A stretch of DNA of 64,000 nucleotides, from assembly GCF_042214795.1 (NCBI RefSeq), contig NZ_CP090177.1, forward strand, positions 248,001 to 312,000. The letters are read 5' to 3'. Positions 1 to 9,207 of the stretch are shown here, piece by piece. A program made the position numbers and the translations under genes. The notes beneath the pieces are model-generated. The model was given only the letters and a program-made list of their open reading frames with translations. It made no database searches and had not been told where the DNA came from. The DNA comes from Arcobacter iocasae (GTDB taxonomy: Bacteria; Campylobacterota; Campylobacteria; Campylobacterales; Arcobacteraceae). Within the stretch, counting starts at the first letter, position 1; every line of letters begins with the position of its first letter.

Positions 1-998
1 ATGTTATTTTAGGAGATTTAAATTCAAATTACAATGAATTTGAAACTTTCAAATACTCAAAACTAAATAATACTTATGATTTAACAGGTATAAATGATGT
101 TTTAAATACCTCAATAAAAGGCAAGTTTATCTCTAAAAATAATATTTTAAATTATGATAAAAAAGTACATTACAATCTATGGTTAGAGTTAAATTATAAT
201 CAAAGATTTTCTTATAAATTTAGGGGTGAAAATGAGACTCCTGATAATATTGTTTTACCAAAAGCTTTATTTGATGATAAAAATATCTCCTATGTAAATG
301 ATAGCTTTCAAGTCTTTAAACCAGAATATTTAATAAAAAATGGAAGAATATTTAGATGGAAAATAAAAAATAATATTCATCAAAACAGAGGTTTTTCTGA
401 TCATTTGCCTATTTATGCAACATTTACAACAGACAAAGTAAAAAAACAAATACCAGTAAAAGCTGATTTGATAAGTGAACTTTACAGTAAAAACAATCTC
501 TCTTTTCCTATCCTCTTATCTGATATAAACTTAGTGTATAAAACAGATAATGTAGCCATCATAAAACAAAAAAATGACCGAGCAATATTTGTTTACAAAG
601 ATGTATCAAAATTAGAATATGACAAAAATTACACCATAAAAATAAATCAAACTAAAAGATTCAATGGACTATTAGAAATAAATGATTTCCAAATATTAGA
701 TGGACAAGAAGATATGCTAGATAAAAAATCTCTTTTTTTAGATGCTTCTAAATATGATATATTGGAAAATAAGTTTCAAAATGAAGTTATAAGCAACATC
801 TCAGGGCTTATGCATAACAACTATTTAAACTATATTTTTAAAAATGAAAAAAGAAAAATAAGAGTTTATGCAAAGAATAAAGAACTTTTACCAAAAAATG
901 GGCAAAAAATTACTATAATAAACGCTCATTTAGGTTTTTATAAATCAAAACCACAAATAATACTCTATAAAAAAAGTGACTATAAATATGCTGATTAA
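1..998 (+). CDS. Endonuclease/exonuclease/phosphatase-fold protein, 5'-truncated by window edge
   Basis: The frame is open from base 3 and the start lies outside the window. The visible part begins with a GDLNS stretch and, about 130 residues later, carries FSDHLPIY. These correspond to the conserved GDxN and SDH motifs of the DNase I-like metal-dependent hydrolase fold, where Asp and His are catalytic. About 180 further residues follow, rich in beta and Lys, possibly an OB-like or nucleic-acid-binding tail. The substrate (DNA, RNA or phospholipid) cannot be told from this. The stop overlaps the start of murJ by 11 bp. Confidence 0.75.
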   Translation, partial: VILGDLNSNYNEFETFKYSKLNNTYDLTGINDVLNTSIKGKFISKNNILNYDKKVHYNLWLELNYNQRFSYKFRGENETPDNIVLPKALFDDKNISYVNDSFQVFKPEYLIKNGRIFRWKIKNNIHQNRGFSDHLPIYATFTTDKVKKQIPVKADLISELYSKNNLSFPILLSDINLVYKTDNVAIIKQKNDRAIFVYKDVSKLEYDKNYTIKINQTKRFNGLLEINDFQILDGQEDMLDKKSLFLDASKYDILENKFQNEVISNISGLMHNNYLNYIFKNEKRKIRVYAKNKELLPKNGQKITIINAHLGFYKSKPQIILYKKSDYKYAD

Positions 999-2289
999 AT
1001 CTATTTTTACAAATAGTAGTGGAATTTTAGTATCAAGAATCTTGGGCTTTGTAAGAGATTTACTTACTGCTTCTATTTTAGGAGCAAATATATATTCTGA
1101 TATATTTTTTGTAGCTTTCAAACTACCAAACCTGTTTAGAAGAATCTTCGCAGAAGGTGCTTTTACACAAGCTTTTATTCCAGCATATGCAAAAACAAAA
1201 CAAAAAATAAGATTTACTAGTGCCATATTTTTACAATTTTTAGCTCTTATTTTATTTCTTTCACTTTTAGTCTCCCTATTTTCAAAGTTTATCACACATG
1301 TTATAGCTTTAGGGTTTGATACTAAAACTGTAGATTTAGCAGCACCCCTTGTGGCAATAAACTTTTACTATTTGCCTATGATATTTATAGTTACATTTAT
1401 GGCTGCTCTTTTACAGTATAAACATCACTTTGCTACTACTGCTTTTTCAACAGCCCTATTAAATCTAGCACTAATAGCAGCACTTCTTTTATCAAAAGAC
1501 TTAGGAAAATATGAGATAACATATTACATGTCTTATGGTGTTTTAGTTGGTGGATTATTACAAATTTTAGTACATCTTATTGCTATAAAAAAGAAAAACT
1601 TACTTAAAGTTTTTACTTTCAATAAAATAAACATAAGTGAAAATAAATTTTACAAAAACTTTGTAAGTGCTACAGTAGGAAGTTCAACTTCACATATCTC
1701 TGCATTTTTAGATACTTGGTTAGCCTCATTTTTAGTAACTGGCTCTATTTCTTATTTATACTATGCAAATAGAGTTTTTCAGCTTCCTTTAGCACTTTTT
1801 GCAATAGCAACTTCAACTGCACTTTTTCCTATGATTGCACGAGCTATTAAAAATAAAGATGAAGATAATGCCTTAAGACTAATGCGAAAATCAACTATAA
1901 TATTAACAGCTTTACTAGCCTGCTCAACTCTTATAGGAATTGTTTTTGATAAATTTATAGTTCAATTACTTTTCCAAAGAGGTGCATTCACAAGTGCAGA
2001 TACTACAAATACAGCTTTGATACTTAGTATGTATTTAATAGGACTTATTCCCTTTGGAATAGCAAAGATATTTTCCCTTTGGTTATACTCACATGAAAAG
2101 CAATTTTTAGCTGCAAAAATCTCTATGAAAGCACTTGGCTTTAATATAGTTTTTTCACTTCTTTTAATCACCCCTTATGGAGCAGCAGGATTAGCTTTTG
2201 CTTCCACTTTAAGTGGATTTATTCTATTTTTTCTTACAATAAAAGAGTTTGGATTTATAAAATTTAAACAACTTATTTTTAGCAAATAA
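988..2289 (+). CDS. murJ: MurJ/MviN lipid II flippase
   Basis: A 433-residue polytopic inner-membrane protein of the MOP exporter superfamily. It moves lipid-linked peptidoglycan precursor to the outer leaflet for cell-wall synthesis. The N-terminus contains SRILGFVRDLLTA and, shortly after, a segment ending RRIFAEGAFTQAFIP, both hallmarks of MviN/MurJ. I count roughly 12-14 hydrophobic segments to the C-terminus. I prefer the ATG at 988, because homologues begin MLxK..F.NS; a GTG 12 bp upstream is also in frame. It overlaps the preceding gene, so the two are probably co-transcribed. Confidence 0.9.
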   Translation: MLIKSIFTNSSGILVSRILGFVRDLLTASILGANIYSDIFFVAFKLPNLFRRIFAEGAFTQAFIPAYAKTKQKIRFTSAIFLQFLALILFLSLLVSLFSKFITHVIALGFDTKTVDLAAPLVAINFYYLPMIFIVTFMAALLQYKHHFATTAFSTALLNLALIAALLLSKDLGKYEITYYMSYGVLVGGLLQILVHLIAIKKKNLLKVFTFNKINISENKFYKNFVSATVGSSTSHISAFLDTWLASFLVTGSISYLYYANRVFQLPLALFAIATSTALFPMIARAIKNKDEDNALRLMRKSTIILTALLACSTLIGIVFDKFIVQLLFQRGAFTSADTTNTALILSMYLIGLIPFGIAKIFSLWLYSHEKQFLAAKISMKALGFNIVFSLLLITPYGAAGLAFASTLSGFILFFLTIKEFGFIKFKQLIFSK

Positions 2290-2319
2290 AAATTTTAGCT
2301 TTTTATTAAATATTTTAGA

Positions 2320-2325
2320 TATAAT
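2320..2325 (+). promoter_or_regulatory. Putative -10 element for the msbA-like gene
   Basis: TATAAT preceded by TTTTAGA lies 33 bp before the ABC transporter ATG, in the 68-bp gap after murJ. A perfect -10 with a poorly conserved -35 and T-rich upstream DNA fits the sigma-70 promoters known in this phylum. It rests on a motif match alone. Confidence 0.35.
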
Positions 2326-2357
2326 CTGCCTTTATCACAAAAGATTTCAGGAATTTA

Positions 2358-4067
2358 ATGAGACAATTTTTTAAACAATATATACCTTATTATAAAAATT
2401 ATATTTTAAAATTTTTCTACGCTTTTATTGGTATGGCACTAGTTGCTGGTGGTACTAGTGGAAGTGCTTATGTTATCAAACCACTACTTGATGAAATATT
2501 TATAGCAAAAAATGCTGAGATGTTACATACTATTCCCTTTATGGTTATTGGATTATACTTTGCAAAAGGCTTTGGAGGTTATATTCAAGCCTATTATATC
2601 TCTTATATTGGACAAGATATTGTAAGAATTGTTAGGGACAAACTCTTAGCCCATGTATTAACCTTAGATATCGATTTTTTTCAAAAAAAACATGGTGGAG
2701 AACTAATCTCACGAATTACAAATGATATAAATAGAATCCAGGCAGCAGTTTCAAGTCAAATAGCTGAGATTATTCGAGAGGGCCTTACTATTATTGCTTT
2801 AATTGGAGTTGTTATATACCAAAGTGCTGAATTAGCATTTTATGGTTTAGTTGTACTTCCAATGGCAATTTATCCCCTTACTGTGTTGGCTAAAAAGATG
2901 AAAAAACTATCTTTTAGGTCACAAGAATCAAACTCTGATATTACTACAAATTTAAGTGAGACTTTTAATAACATAGAGATAATTAAAGCAAATTCAACAG
3001 AGTTTTTAGAAGCTAAAAAATTTCAAGCTCATAATAAAAATTTTTTTAATATAAATATAAAATCAGTAAAAACAAATGAACTAGTGTCTCCTATAATGGA
3101 AACATTAGGTGCTATTGCTATTGCTGTTGTAATTATTGTAGGTGGAAGAGAAGTGATACAAGGAGAACTAACTGTTGGTTCTTTTTTCTCTTTTATGACA
3201 GCCCTTTTTATGCTTTATACTCCAATAAAAAGATTATCAAGTTTATACAATAAAATGCAAGATGCCCTAGCAGCTAGTGAAAGAGTTAATGAAATATTTA
3301 ATACTAAAGCTACTATTTTAACTGGAAATGATGAATTCCCTACAAAAATACAAACAGTTGAATTTAAAAATACTCAGTTAAAATATGATGACTTCACTGC
3401 TTTAAATGGCATTAATTTAAAAGCCTCAAGGGGTGAAAAAATTGCTTTAGTTGGAGATAGTGGGGGAGGTAAATCTTCATTGGTAAATCTAATCATTAGA
3501 TTTTATGAAATAAGTGAAGGTGAAATCCTTTTTAATGATAAATCAATAAAAAATATTGATATAAAATCACTTAGAGACCAAATATCAATTGTCACACAAA
3601 GAGTATATATTTTTAATGATACAATCTCTGAAAATGTAGCCTATGGACAAGAGCTTGATGAACAAAAAGTTATTGATGCACTTAAACAAGCACATGCTTA
3701 TAATTTTGTAATGTCACTTGAAAATGGAGTTCATACAAAACTAGATGAATTTGGGACAAACCTAAGTGGAGGTCAAAGACAAAGAATAGCAATAGCTAGA
3801 GCTTTATATAAAAACCCACAAATACTTATTTTAGATGAAGCAACTTCAGCCCTGGATAATGAAAGTGAATCTATTATTTCAGAAGTTATTGATGAAGTTA
3901 GTAAAGACAAAATCACATTTGTAATAGCACATAGATTAAGTACTATAAAAAGCGCAGATAGAATTGCTGTGTTTCAAGGTGGGAAAATAGTTTGTCAAGG
4001 TAATGAAGAGCAATTATTGAATAATTGTAAAGAGTATCAAAGACTTCATAACCTAGCAAATATTTAA
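2358..4067 (+). CDS. msbA: MsbA-type ABC exporter, fused permease-ATPase
   Basis: A 569-residue half-transporter that should act as a homodimer in the inner membrane, most likely flipping lipid A-core or a similar lipid. The N-terminal ~310 residues form a six-helix ABC transmembrane domain. The C-terminal domain has Walker A (GDSGGGKSS), a signature (LSGGQRQR), Walker B (LILDEAT) and the switch His in AHRLS. Length and order match MsbA. Position after murJ and before pyrD is consistent with envelope biogenesis. The exact substrate is inferred, since related multidrug exporters look similar. Confidence 0.85.
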   Translation: MRQFFKQYIPYYKNYILKFFYAFIGMALVAGGTSGSAYVIKPLLDEIFIAKNAEMLHTIPFMVIGLYFAKGFGGYIQAYYISYIGQDIVRIVRDKLLAHVLTLDIDFFQKKHGGELISRITNDINRIQAAVSSQIAEIIREGLTIIALIGVVIYQSAELAFYGLVVLPMAIYPLTVLAKKMKKLSFRSQESNSDITTNLSETFNNIEIIKANSTEFLEAKKFQAHNKNFFNINIKSVKTNELVSPIMETLGAIAIAVVIIVGGREVIQGELTVGSFFSFMTALFMLYTPIKRLSSLYNKMQDALAASERVNEIFNTKATILTGNDEFPTKIQTVEFKNTQLKYDDFTALNGINLKASRGEKIALVGDSGGGKSSLVNLIIRFYEISEGEILFNDKSIKNIDIKSLRDQISIVTQRVYIFNDTISENVAYGQELDEQKVIDALKQAHAYNFVMSLENGVHTKLDEFGTNLSGGQRQRIAIARALYKNPQILILDEATSALDNESESIISEVIDEVSKDKITFVIAHRLSTIKSADRIAVFQGGKIVCQGNEEQLLNNCKEYQRLHNLANI

Positions 4068-4122
4068 TAAAGAAATATTTACAAAGTTTTAGATAAAATA
4101 ATTGATTAAAAAAAGGAAAAAT

Positions 4123-5184
4123 TTGTTTAGCTATAACACATTAAAAAAAGTATTATTTAAATTTCAGCCAGAAACTGCACATCACCTTGCTGAATTTGGA
4201 CTAACAAAATTGCCTTATTGCCGAAGTTTAAATAACTATATGGTTAATAAAAACTTTATATTTGACCATAAATTATCTCAAGATATTTTAGGCATAACTT
4301 TTAAAAATCCTGTTGGTTTAGCTGCTGGATTTGACAAAAATGCTACGATGATAGAATCAATGATGGCTTTAGGCTTTGGTTACACAGAAATTGGAACGAT
4401 GACTCCAAGAGCACAAGATGGAAATCCAAAACCTAGAATGTTTAGATATCCAGAACAAAAAACAGTTCAAAATGCCATGGGATTTAATAATAAAGGTTCA
4501 TACGATGTAGCTAAAAACCTTAGAAAAGTTTTTCCTTATGTGATTCCAGTGGGTGCAAATATCGGTAAGAATAAAACAACACCTGAAAATATGGCATTGA
4601 GTGATTATAAGATTTTAATAAATAAATTTAAAGATATTAGTGATTATTTAGTTATAAATATATCTAGTCCAAATACACCAAATCTTAGAGATTTACAAAA
4701 TGAGAAGTTTATAACAGAACTTTTTACTATGGGAAAAGAACTTACTGATAAACCTATATTTTTAAAAATAGCTCCAGATATGGAAGCTAAAACTGCAATA
4801 GACTTATGCAAAACTGCTGTAAAAGCAGGAGCTGCTGGGATTATTGCTACAAATACAACTATTGATTATGATTTACTTCCAGGATGTCAAAGCTTTGGTG
4901 GACTAAGTGGTGCTGTTTTATGCGAAAAATCATATGAATTATTTAAAGAAATAGCAAAAGAGTTATTTGGGAAAACTATTTTAATATCTGTTGGTGGTAT
5001 TTCAACACCTGAAGATGCTTATAGAAGAATCAAAGCAGGTGCTTCACTTATCCAAGTATATTCTGGACTTATATTTGAAGGTCCAGCAATGGTTAGAAAA
5101 ATAAATGAAGGAATTTTAAAACTGCTTGAAGAAGATGGTTTTTCAAACATTAATCAAGCAATTGGTGCTGATTTAAAAAAATAA
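4123..5184 (+). CDS. pyrD: Dihydroorotate dehydrogenase (quinone), class 2
   Basis: Catalyses dihydroorotate to orotate, passing electrons through FMN to the quinone pool (pyrimidine synthesis). At 353 residues it matches class 2 enzymes. The N-terminal FSYNTLKKVLFKFQPETAHH helix is the membrane-associating extension. Core motifs include NPVGLAAGFDKN, NISSPNTPNLR with the class-2 catalytic Ser, and near the C-terminus SVGGISTPEDAY, which binds FMN phosphate. I place the start at the TTG at 4123, behind an AAAAGGA ribosome site. An in-frame TTG at 4102 lacks a good site and adds only a basic stretch. Confidence 0.9.
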   Translation: MFSYNTLKKVLFKFQPETAHHLAEFGLTKLPYCRSLNNYMVNKNFIFDHKLSQDILGITFKNPVGLAAGFDKNATMIESMMALGFGYTEIGTMTPRAQDGNPKPRMFRYPEQKTVQNAMGFNNKGSYDVAKNLRKVFPYVIPVGANIGKNKTTPENMALSDYKILINKFKDISDYLVINISSPNTPNLRDLQNEKFITELFTMGKELTDKPIFLKIAPDMEAKTAIDLCKTAVKAGAAGIIATNTTIDYDLLPGCQSFGGLSGAVLCEKSYELFKEIAKELFGKTILISVGGISTPEDAYRRIKAGASLIQVYSGLIFEGPAMVRKINEGILKLLEEDGFSNINQAIGADLKK

Positions 5185-5197
5185 AGAGGATTAATAA

Positions 5198-6535
5198 GTG
5201 ATTAAATTGATATTGATACAATTCTCACTTCTATTTATATTCGCAGGAGAATTAATGAGTAATAGCTTACCAAAATATTTTACAAAAACTTTAGACAATG
5301 GATTACAAATAGTTGTAATACCTATGAAAAATGGTTCAAATGTTGTTTCAACAGACATTTTTTATAAAGTTGGAAGTAGAAATGAAGTTATGGGAAAAAG
5401 TGGAATAGCACATATGCTTGAACACCTAAACTTTAAATCAACAAAAAACCTAAAAGCTGGTGAATTTGATGAGATAGTAAAAGGATTTGGTGGAGTAAAT
5501 AATGCTTCTACTTCATTTGATTTTACACACTATTATATAAAATCAAGTTCAAAAAACATGGGTAAATCATTAAAGCTTTTTGCAGATTTGATGGAAAACT
5601 TAACATTAAAAGATAAAGAGTTCCAACCTGAGAGAAATGTAGTAGCAGAAGAGAGAAGATGGAGAACAGATAATAATCCAATGGGATATTTACAATACAG
5701 ACTTTTCAATAATGCCTATATTTATCACCCATATCATTGGACTCCAATTGGATTTACAGATGACATTAAAAATTGGACAATAAAAGATATTAGAGATTTT
5801 CATAGTACTTATTATCAACCAAAAAATGCAATTGTAGTACTTGCGGGAGATATATCTAAAGATGATGCTTTTAAATCAGTTAAAAAATATTTTAAAGATA
5901 TAAAAAATAAAAAAGATATCCCATCAAAAGTTTATACAGTTGAACCTAAACAAGATGGTGCAAAAAGAATTATAATAAATAAAGATTCCCAAGTTCAAAT
6001 GTTAGCTATGGCATATCATATACCTAACTTTGAAAATAAAGACCAAATAGCCCTATCAGCTCTTAGTGAGCTTTTAAGTTCTGGAAAAAGTTCTATTTTA
6101 GAAAAAAGACTAATAGATGAAAAAAGATTGGTAAATTCAGTATATGCATATAATATTGAACTAAAAGATCCTGGATTATTTATATTTATGGCAACCTGTA
6201 ATGAAGGTGTAAAAGCCCAAGATGTTGAGAAAGAGATATTAGAAATAATAAAAGAGATAAAAGAGGGAAAAATTTCACAAGAAGATTTAGAAAAAATAAA
6301 AATAAATACAAAAGCTGATTTTATTTTTTCACTTGAAAGCTCTAGTTCTGTAGCTTCATTATATGGAAGTTATTTTGTTAAAGATAATATTAAACCTCTA
6401 TTTTCATATGAAGAAAACATTCAAAACTTAAAAATAAAAGATATTGTAAAAGTTGCAAAAAAATATTTACAAGAAGACAATTCAACAACTTTAATTTTAA
6501 GAAAGGATGAGAAGGGTGGATTACAAGATAAGTAA
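5198..6535 (+). CDS. M16 family zinc peptidase, exported
   Basis: A 445-residue pitrilysin-type metallopeptidase. The inverted zinc motif HxxEH is present as HMLEH (His72, Glu75, His76), with the downstream glutamate in NVVAEERRWR. A hydrophobic N-terminal stretch (residues 3-17) suggests export to the periplasm. The C-terminal half is the inactive M16 repeat. It starts with GTG behind AAAGAGGA. The family degrades small peptides or signal sequences; the substrate is unknown. It sits directly upstream of the globin gene, with a 20-bp overlap, in the order seen upstream of dapA in related genomes. Confidence 0.88.
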   Translation: MIKLILIQFSLLFIFAGELMSNSLPKYFTKTLDNGLQIVVIPMKNGSNVVSTDIFYKVGSRNEVMGKSGIAHMLEHLNFKSTKNLKAGEFDEIVKGFGGVNNASTSFDFTHYYIKSSSKNMGKSLKLFADLMENLTLKDKEFQPERNVVAEERRWRTDNNPMGYLQYRLFNNAYIYHPYHWTPIGFTDDIKNWTIKDIRDFHSTYYQPKNAIVVLAGDISKDDAFKSVKKYFKDIKNKKDIPSKVYTVEPKQDGAKRIIINKDSQVQMLAMAYHIPNFENKDQIALSALSELLSSGKSSILEKRLIDEKRLVNSVYAYNIELKDPGLFIFMATCNEGVKAQDVEKEILEIIKEIKEGKISQEDLEKIKINTKADFIFSLESSSSVASLYGSYFVKDNIKPLFSYEENIQNLKIKDIVKVAKKYLQEDNSTTLILRKDEKGGLQDK

Positions 6536-6980
6536 AACAAACTTTGGTGAAAAGCCTCATTATGAGCTACCTAAACCTTTGTTTTATAAAGAATTGGGAG
6601 AAGATGGTCTAATTAAGCTTTTTAATAACTTCTATGATTTATTAGTAGAAAGTGACATCTCTAACTTTTTCCCTCAAGATGAAAAAGAGTTAGAAAAGGT
6701 CAAGTCTCATAATGTGAAGTTTTTTATAGAAGCTTGTGGCGGTCCAAAGTATTATTCAGATGAAGTGGGTCACTTTGATATGATAAAAGCTCATAAGCCT
6801 TTTTCAATAACTGAAAAAGCAAGAACAGAATGGCTTGGTTGTATGCAAGATGTACTAAAAGATGTTAAAATTTCAGAAGAAGCGAAAAAAAGTTTTTGGG
6901 AATATTTAGAAAGATTTTCAAAACATACAGTAAATGTAGATACTGGAATCAAATTACCAGAAGATATAGTAAAAGTATAA
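6516..6980 (+). CDS. Truncated haemoglobin-like protein (group II type)
   Basis: A 154-residue cytoplasmic haem protein of the 2/2 globin family. An FYDLL segment and FFPQDEKELEKVKSHNVKFF precede ACGGPKYY. Then comes AHKPFSITEKARTEWLGCM, where the His before KPF is the expected proximal haem ligand and the R..WL..M pattern is typical of group II. Such globins bind O2 or NO and serve in nitrosative or oxidative defence. I choose the GTG at 6516 because GAAAGGA lies 8 bp upstream; the ATG at 6507 overlaps that ribosome site. The gene begins inside the M16 peptidase gene, implying translational coupling. Confidence 0.85.
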   Translation: MDYKISKTNFGEKPHYELPKPLFYKELGEDGLIKLFNNFYDLLVESDISNFFPQDEKELEKVKSHNVKFFIEACGGPKYYSDEVGHFDMIKAHKPFSITEKARTEWLGCMQDVLKDVKISEEAKKSFWEYLERFSKHTVNVDTGIKLPEDIVKV

Positions 6981-6989
6981 AGGAAGTAA

Positions 6990-7877
6990 ATGAATATAAT
7001 TACCGGAGCAATGACGGCATTAATCACTCCATTTAAAAATGGAAGAGTTGATGCTACTTGCTATGAATATTTAATCAAAAGACAAATAGCACAAGGTATA
7101 GATGCAGTGGTACCTGTTGGAACAACAGGAGAAAGTGCCACTTTATCACATAATGAACATAAAGAGTGTATTGAAATTGCAGTTTCAGTTTGTAAAGGAA
7201 CAAATGTAAAAGTTATAGCAGGAGCTGGTTCTAATGCTACACATGAAGCTTGTGATATAGCAAAACATGCACAAAATGTTGGAGCTGATGGAATATTATC
7301 TGTTGCTCCATATTATAACAAACCTATGCAAGAAGGACTTTATCAACACTACAAAGCAATTGCCGAGTCTGTTGAAATTCCAGTTATGCTTTATAATGTT
7401 CCAGGAAGAACTGGAGTAGATATTGAAGCAGATACTGCAATTAGATTATTTGATGATATTAAAAATATCTATGCAATCAAAGAAGCAACAGGAAGTCTAG
7501 AGCGAGCAATTGAATTAAATGCAAAAAGAGCTGACTTTTGTGTAGTTTCGGGTGATGATCTTATTGACTTCCCAATGCTTGCAAATGGTGGGAAAGGTAT
7601 TATTTCAGTTACTGCAAATTTACTTCCTAATTACAAAAGTAAATTAGTAAAAAGTGTATTTGAAGGTGATTATGAAACAGGAAGAGCTATAAATAATGAA
7701 CTATATGCACTAAATAAACTTATGTTTTGTGAAAACAACCCAATCCCAATCAAAGCGGCTATGTATATTGCTGGATTAATGGATACATTAGAGTATAGAT
7801 TACCACTTACAAAACCAAGCTTAGAAAATATGAAAAAAATTGAAGAAATAATTAAAAATTATGAGGTAATAAAATAA
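6990..7877 (+). CDS. dapA: 4-hydroxy-tetrahydrodipicolinate synthase
   Basis: Condenses pyruvate with aspartate semialdehyde in lysine and diaminopimelate synthesis. At 295 residues it is the usual TIM-barrel length. Visible motifs are GTTGESATL (substrate loop), VLYNVPGRTGV with the catalytic Tyr, and AIKEATGS with the Schiff-base Lys. It starts at ATG behind AAAGGAAG, 9 bp after the globin stop. Its stop shares a base with the next start (TAATG), so it is tightly coupled to the FabL-type reductase. Confidence 0.96.
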   Translation: MNIITGAMTALITPFKNGRVDATCYEYLIKRQIAQGIDAVVPVGTTGESATLSHNEHKECIEIAVSVCKGTNVKVIAGAGSNATHEACDIAKHAQNVGADGILSVAPYYNKPMQEGLYQHYKAIAESVEIPVMLYNVPGRTGVDIEADTAIRLFDDIKNIYAIKEATGSLERAIELNAKRADFCVVSGDDLIDFPMLANGGKGIISVTANLLPNYKSKLVKSVFEGDYETGRAINNELYALNKLMFCENNPIPIKAAMYIAGLMDTLEYRLPLTKPSLENMKKIEEIIKNYEVIK

Positions 7878-8656
7878 TGAGTAGTGAGATGAAGGGAAAA
7901 ACATTAGTAATTTCTGGTGGAACAAAAGGTATTGGAAAAGAGTGTGTTTACAAATTTGCAAGTAATGGTATTAATGTAGCTTTTACATATAATTCAAACA
8001 AACAGTTTGCAGAAGATATTTGTAAAGATGTAGAAGAAAAATATGGTGTAAAATGTAAAGCATACCCTTTTAATATCTTAGAACCAGAAAAATATAAAGA
8101 ATTATTTTTAGAAATCGATAAAGATTTTGATAGAGTTGATTTCTTTATCTCTAATGCTATGATTTATGGACGAGCAGTTGTTGGTGGATATGGTAAATTT
8201 ATGAAACTAAAACCAAGAGGATTAAATAATATCTATACAGCAACAGTAAATGCTTTTGTTTGTGGTGCACAACAAGCTGCAAAAAGAATGCAACAAATTG
8301 GTGGTGGAGCAATAGTTAGTTTAAGTAGTACAGGAAATTTAGTATATATTGAAAACTATGCAGGTCATGGTACAAATAAAGCTGCTGTTGAAGCTATGGT
8401 TAAATATGCTGCAAATGAACTTGGTGAATATGGTATTAGAGTAAATGCAGTTTCTGGTGGTCCAATTGATACAGATGCGCTAAAAGCATTTACAAACTAT
8501 GAAGAAGTAAAAGCAAAAACTGCTGAATACTCTCCATTAAATAGAATTGGTCAACCTCAAGACTTAGCACAATCATGTTATTTCTTATGTACAAGTGATG
8601 CATCATGGATTACAGGTCATACTCTAATCGTAGATGGTGGGACAACATTTAGATAA
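7877..8656 (+). CDS. fabL: FabL-type enoyl-ACP reductase (SDR family)
   Basis: A 259-residue short-chain dehydrogenase/reductase. The N-terminal nucleotide-binding motif is GGTKGIGK. The active-site pair is spaced YAGHGTNK, i.e. Tyr-x6-Lys, the enoyl-ACP reductase spacing (FabI/FabL) rather than the usual SDR Tyr-x3-Lys. It should reduce trans-2-enoyl-ACP in the last step of fatty acid elongation. The C-terminal GQPQDLAQ and HTLIVDGG segments are normal SDR features. FabL-type enzymes are known in epsilon-group bacteria; the functional call rests on the spacing and on the lipid gene pgsA downstream. Confidence 0.78.
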   Translation: MSSEMKGKTLVISGGTKGIGKECVYKFASNGINVAFTYNSNKQFAEDICKDVEEKYGVKCKAYPFNILEPEKYKELFLEIDKDFDRVDFFISNAMIYGRAVVGGYGKFMKLKPRGLNNIYTATVNAFVCGAQQAAKRMQQIGGGAIVSLSSTGNLVYIENYAGHGTNKAAVEAMVKYAANELGEYGIRVNAVSGGPIDTDALKAFTNYEEVKAKTAEYSPLNRIGQPQDLAQSCYFLCTSDASWITGHTLIVDGGTTFR

Positions 8657-9198
8657 TGACAAAAAAATTAAATCTGCCTAATGCCTTAGCACTTTTAAGA
8701 ATAGCATTAGCACCATTAATGTTGTGGTTTTTAGTTGATAGAGATTCAGCAATCTTTTCTACTTGGCATCCCTCTTGGCTTGATTATTTTGCTGGACTTA
8801 TTTTTGTAATAGCTTCAGTTACAGACTTTTTTGATGGATATATAGCAAGATCTTGGAATCAAATAACAAAACTTGGTGGTATATTAGATCCTCTTGCAGA
8901 TAAAATGCTTATGCTTGCAGGATTTGTAGGGCTTGTAGCTATAAATAGAGCAAGTGCATGGGCTATATTTTTAATACTTTCAAGGGAGTTTTTTATAACA
9001 GGACTTAGAGTTGTTGCAATTGGTGAAGGCAAAGATGTAGCCTCAACAATGGCAGGAAAAATAAAAACCGTAGTTCAAATGATTGCTATTGGTTTTTTAA
9101 TTATGAATTGGCCTTTTGGAACTGAGTTACTTTGGTTTGCAGTTATATTAACACTATATTCAGGATATGAATATATAAGAGACTATTTTAAAAACTAA
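8656..9198 (+). CDS. pgsA: CDP-diacylglycerol-glycerol-3-phosphate 3-phosphatidyltransferase
   Basis: Makes phosphatidylglycerol phosphate, the committed step to phosphatidylglycerol and cardiolipin, in the inner membrane. The CDP-alcohol phosphatidyltransferase signature D-x2-DG-x2-AR-x8-G-x3-D-x3-D is complete, from DFFDGYIAR to GGILDPLADK. Four or five membrane helices are visible in 180 residues, the normal length. Start and previous stop overlap as TAATG. It precedes rseP, an order often seen in this phylum. Confidence 0.94.
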   Translation: MTKKLNLPNALALLRIALAPLMLWFLVDRDSAIFSTWHPSWLDYFAGLIFVIASVTDFFDGYIARSWNQITKLGGILDPLADKMLMLAGFVGLVAINRASAWAIFLILSREFFITGLRVVAIGEGKDVASTMAGKIKTVVQMIAIGFLIMNWPFGTELLWFAVILTLYSGYEYIRDYFKN

Positions 9199-9207
9199 AG
9201 GATATTT

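Noticed and set aside
4102..4122. TTG at 4102 as pyrD start
   Set aside because: The following residues are only Ile-Lys-Lys-Arg-Lys-Asn, and the better ribosome site AAAAGGA sits before the TTG at 4123.
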